Shown here piece by piece: positions 56,451 to 56,599 of a DNA stretch of 56,599 nucleotides. The translations under genes and the position numbers were made by a program. This DNA comes from a virus. Every line of letters starts with the position of its first letter. The stretch's first letter is position 1. The notes beneath the pieces were generated by a model. That model ran no database searches and was not told the DNA's origin. It saw nothing but the letters and a program-made list of their open reading frames with translations. The stretch lies in IMG/VR virus record IMGVR_UViG_3300042545_001134, positions 1 through 56,599 of that record. One strand, written 5' to 3'.

Positions 56451-56599
56451 TACACAACATAGGTCAGTAGTAGAACCCCCCGAGAGGGTTTCGTTTGAAG
56501 AATGGTTTGAGGAGTTTAATGTTTCACGACTCCACAGAGCAAAAAGTATGGAACAACGAGTTCTATTAGATGAAACAGCAGCGTTCGCTGAAGAATATG
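56443..56599 (+). CDS. Hypothetical protein, 5' part
   Basis: ATG 56443 overlaps the previous gene by eight bases and the frame stays open to the window edge (52 residues seen, starting MHSTQHRSVVE with EEWFEEFNVSRL). Acidic and helical. No family recognised; the end is outside the window. Confidence 0.5.
   Translation, partial: MHSTQHRSVVEPPERVSFEEWFEEFNVSRLHRAKSMEQRVLLDETAAFAEEY

Overview
The window reads as part of the genome of a large tailed phage of a Bacteroidota (Flavobacteria-like) host. Reasons: low GC; short densely packed genes with many overlaps; promoters of the Bacteroidota form TTTG-N19/20-TAnnTTTG; a tmRNA whose tag starts with Gly; a cluster of four tRNAs; a two-domain endolysin; and dozens of small genes without recognisable families. 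No terminase, capsid, tail or replication core gene lies in the window, so the phage call is an inference.

Layout. (1) 1-6.9 kb, plus strand: tRNA-Ile2, a structured RNA, tRNA-Gly, tRNA-Gln, tRNA-Ser, a YkuK-like protein, SmpB, a large TerD-domain protein, an unexplained 300-base structured stretch, a metallophosphoesterase, a glycosyltransferase and a complete tmRNA gene. SmpB plus tmRNA make a trans-translation module. (2) 6.9-41 kb, mostly minus strand: a DUF2589 pair, many proteins that share a short N-terminal leader (K-I-I-I-T-E-S-Q-L type) but are otherwise unrelated (OmpA-like, peptidoglycan-binding, membrane, zinc ribbon, unknown), a three-domain glycosyltransferase, two zincins, a secreted NUC nuclease, a P-loop kinase, the endolysin, two CAP-domain paralogues, a methyltransferase, a cyclophilin, a LamG protein and a DUF262-HNH protein. 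About twenty of these genes have a TATTTAT(A/T) box just upstream, a candidate phage-specific late promoter. (3) 41-41.3 kb: divergent, G-quadruplex-prone switch of transcription direction. (4) 41.3-56.6 kb, plus strand: small accessory genes separated by about twenty copies of a composite intergenic cassette: terminator, GC-rich stretch, half-site TTGATTGGCA, often a loop and the inverted half-site TGCCAATCAA followed by TTCCGGATGG, then AAAATAAATTTGG and a host-type promoter.

The three strongest leads are the phage-borne trans-translation pair, the shared leader (best explained as a capsid-targeting or prohead-protease propeptide, by analogy with T4), and the promoter/stem-loop cassettes (analogous to, but more elaborate than, the PeSL cassettes of T4-type phages). 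A perfect 14-bp inverted repeat packed with CTAG tetramers at 32.3 kb is a further unexplained element. Starts were moved downstream from the longest open frame wherever a leaderless or promoter-overlapping start made no sense. All family calls are from reading the protein sequence; no database search was run.
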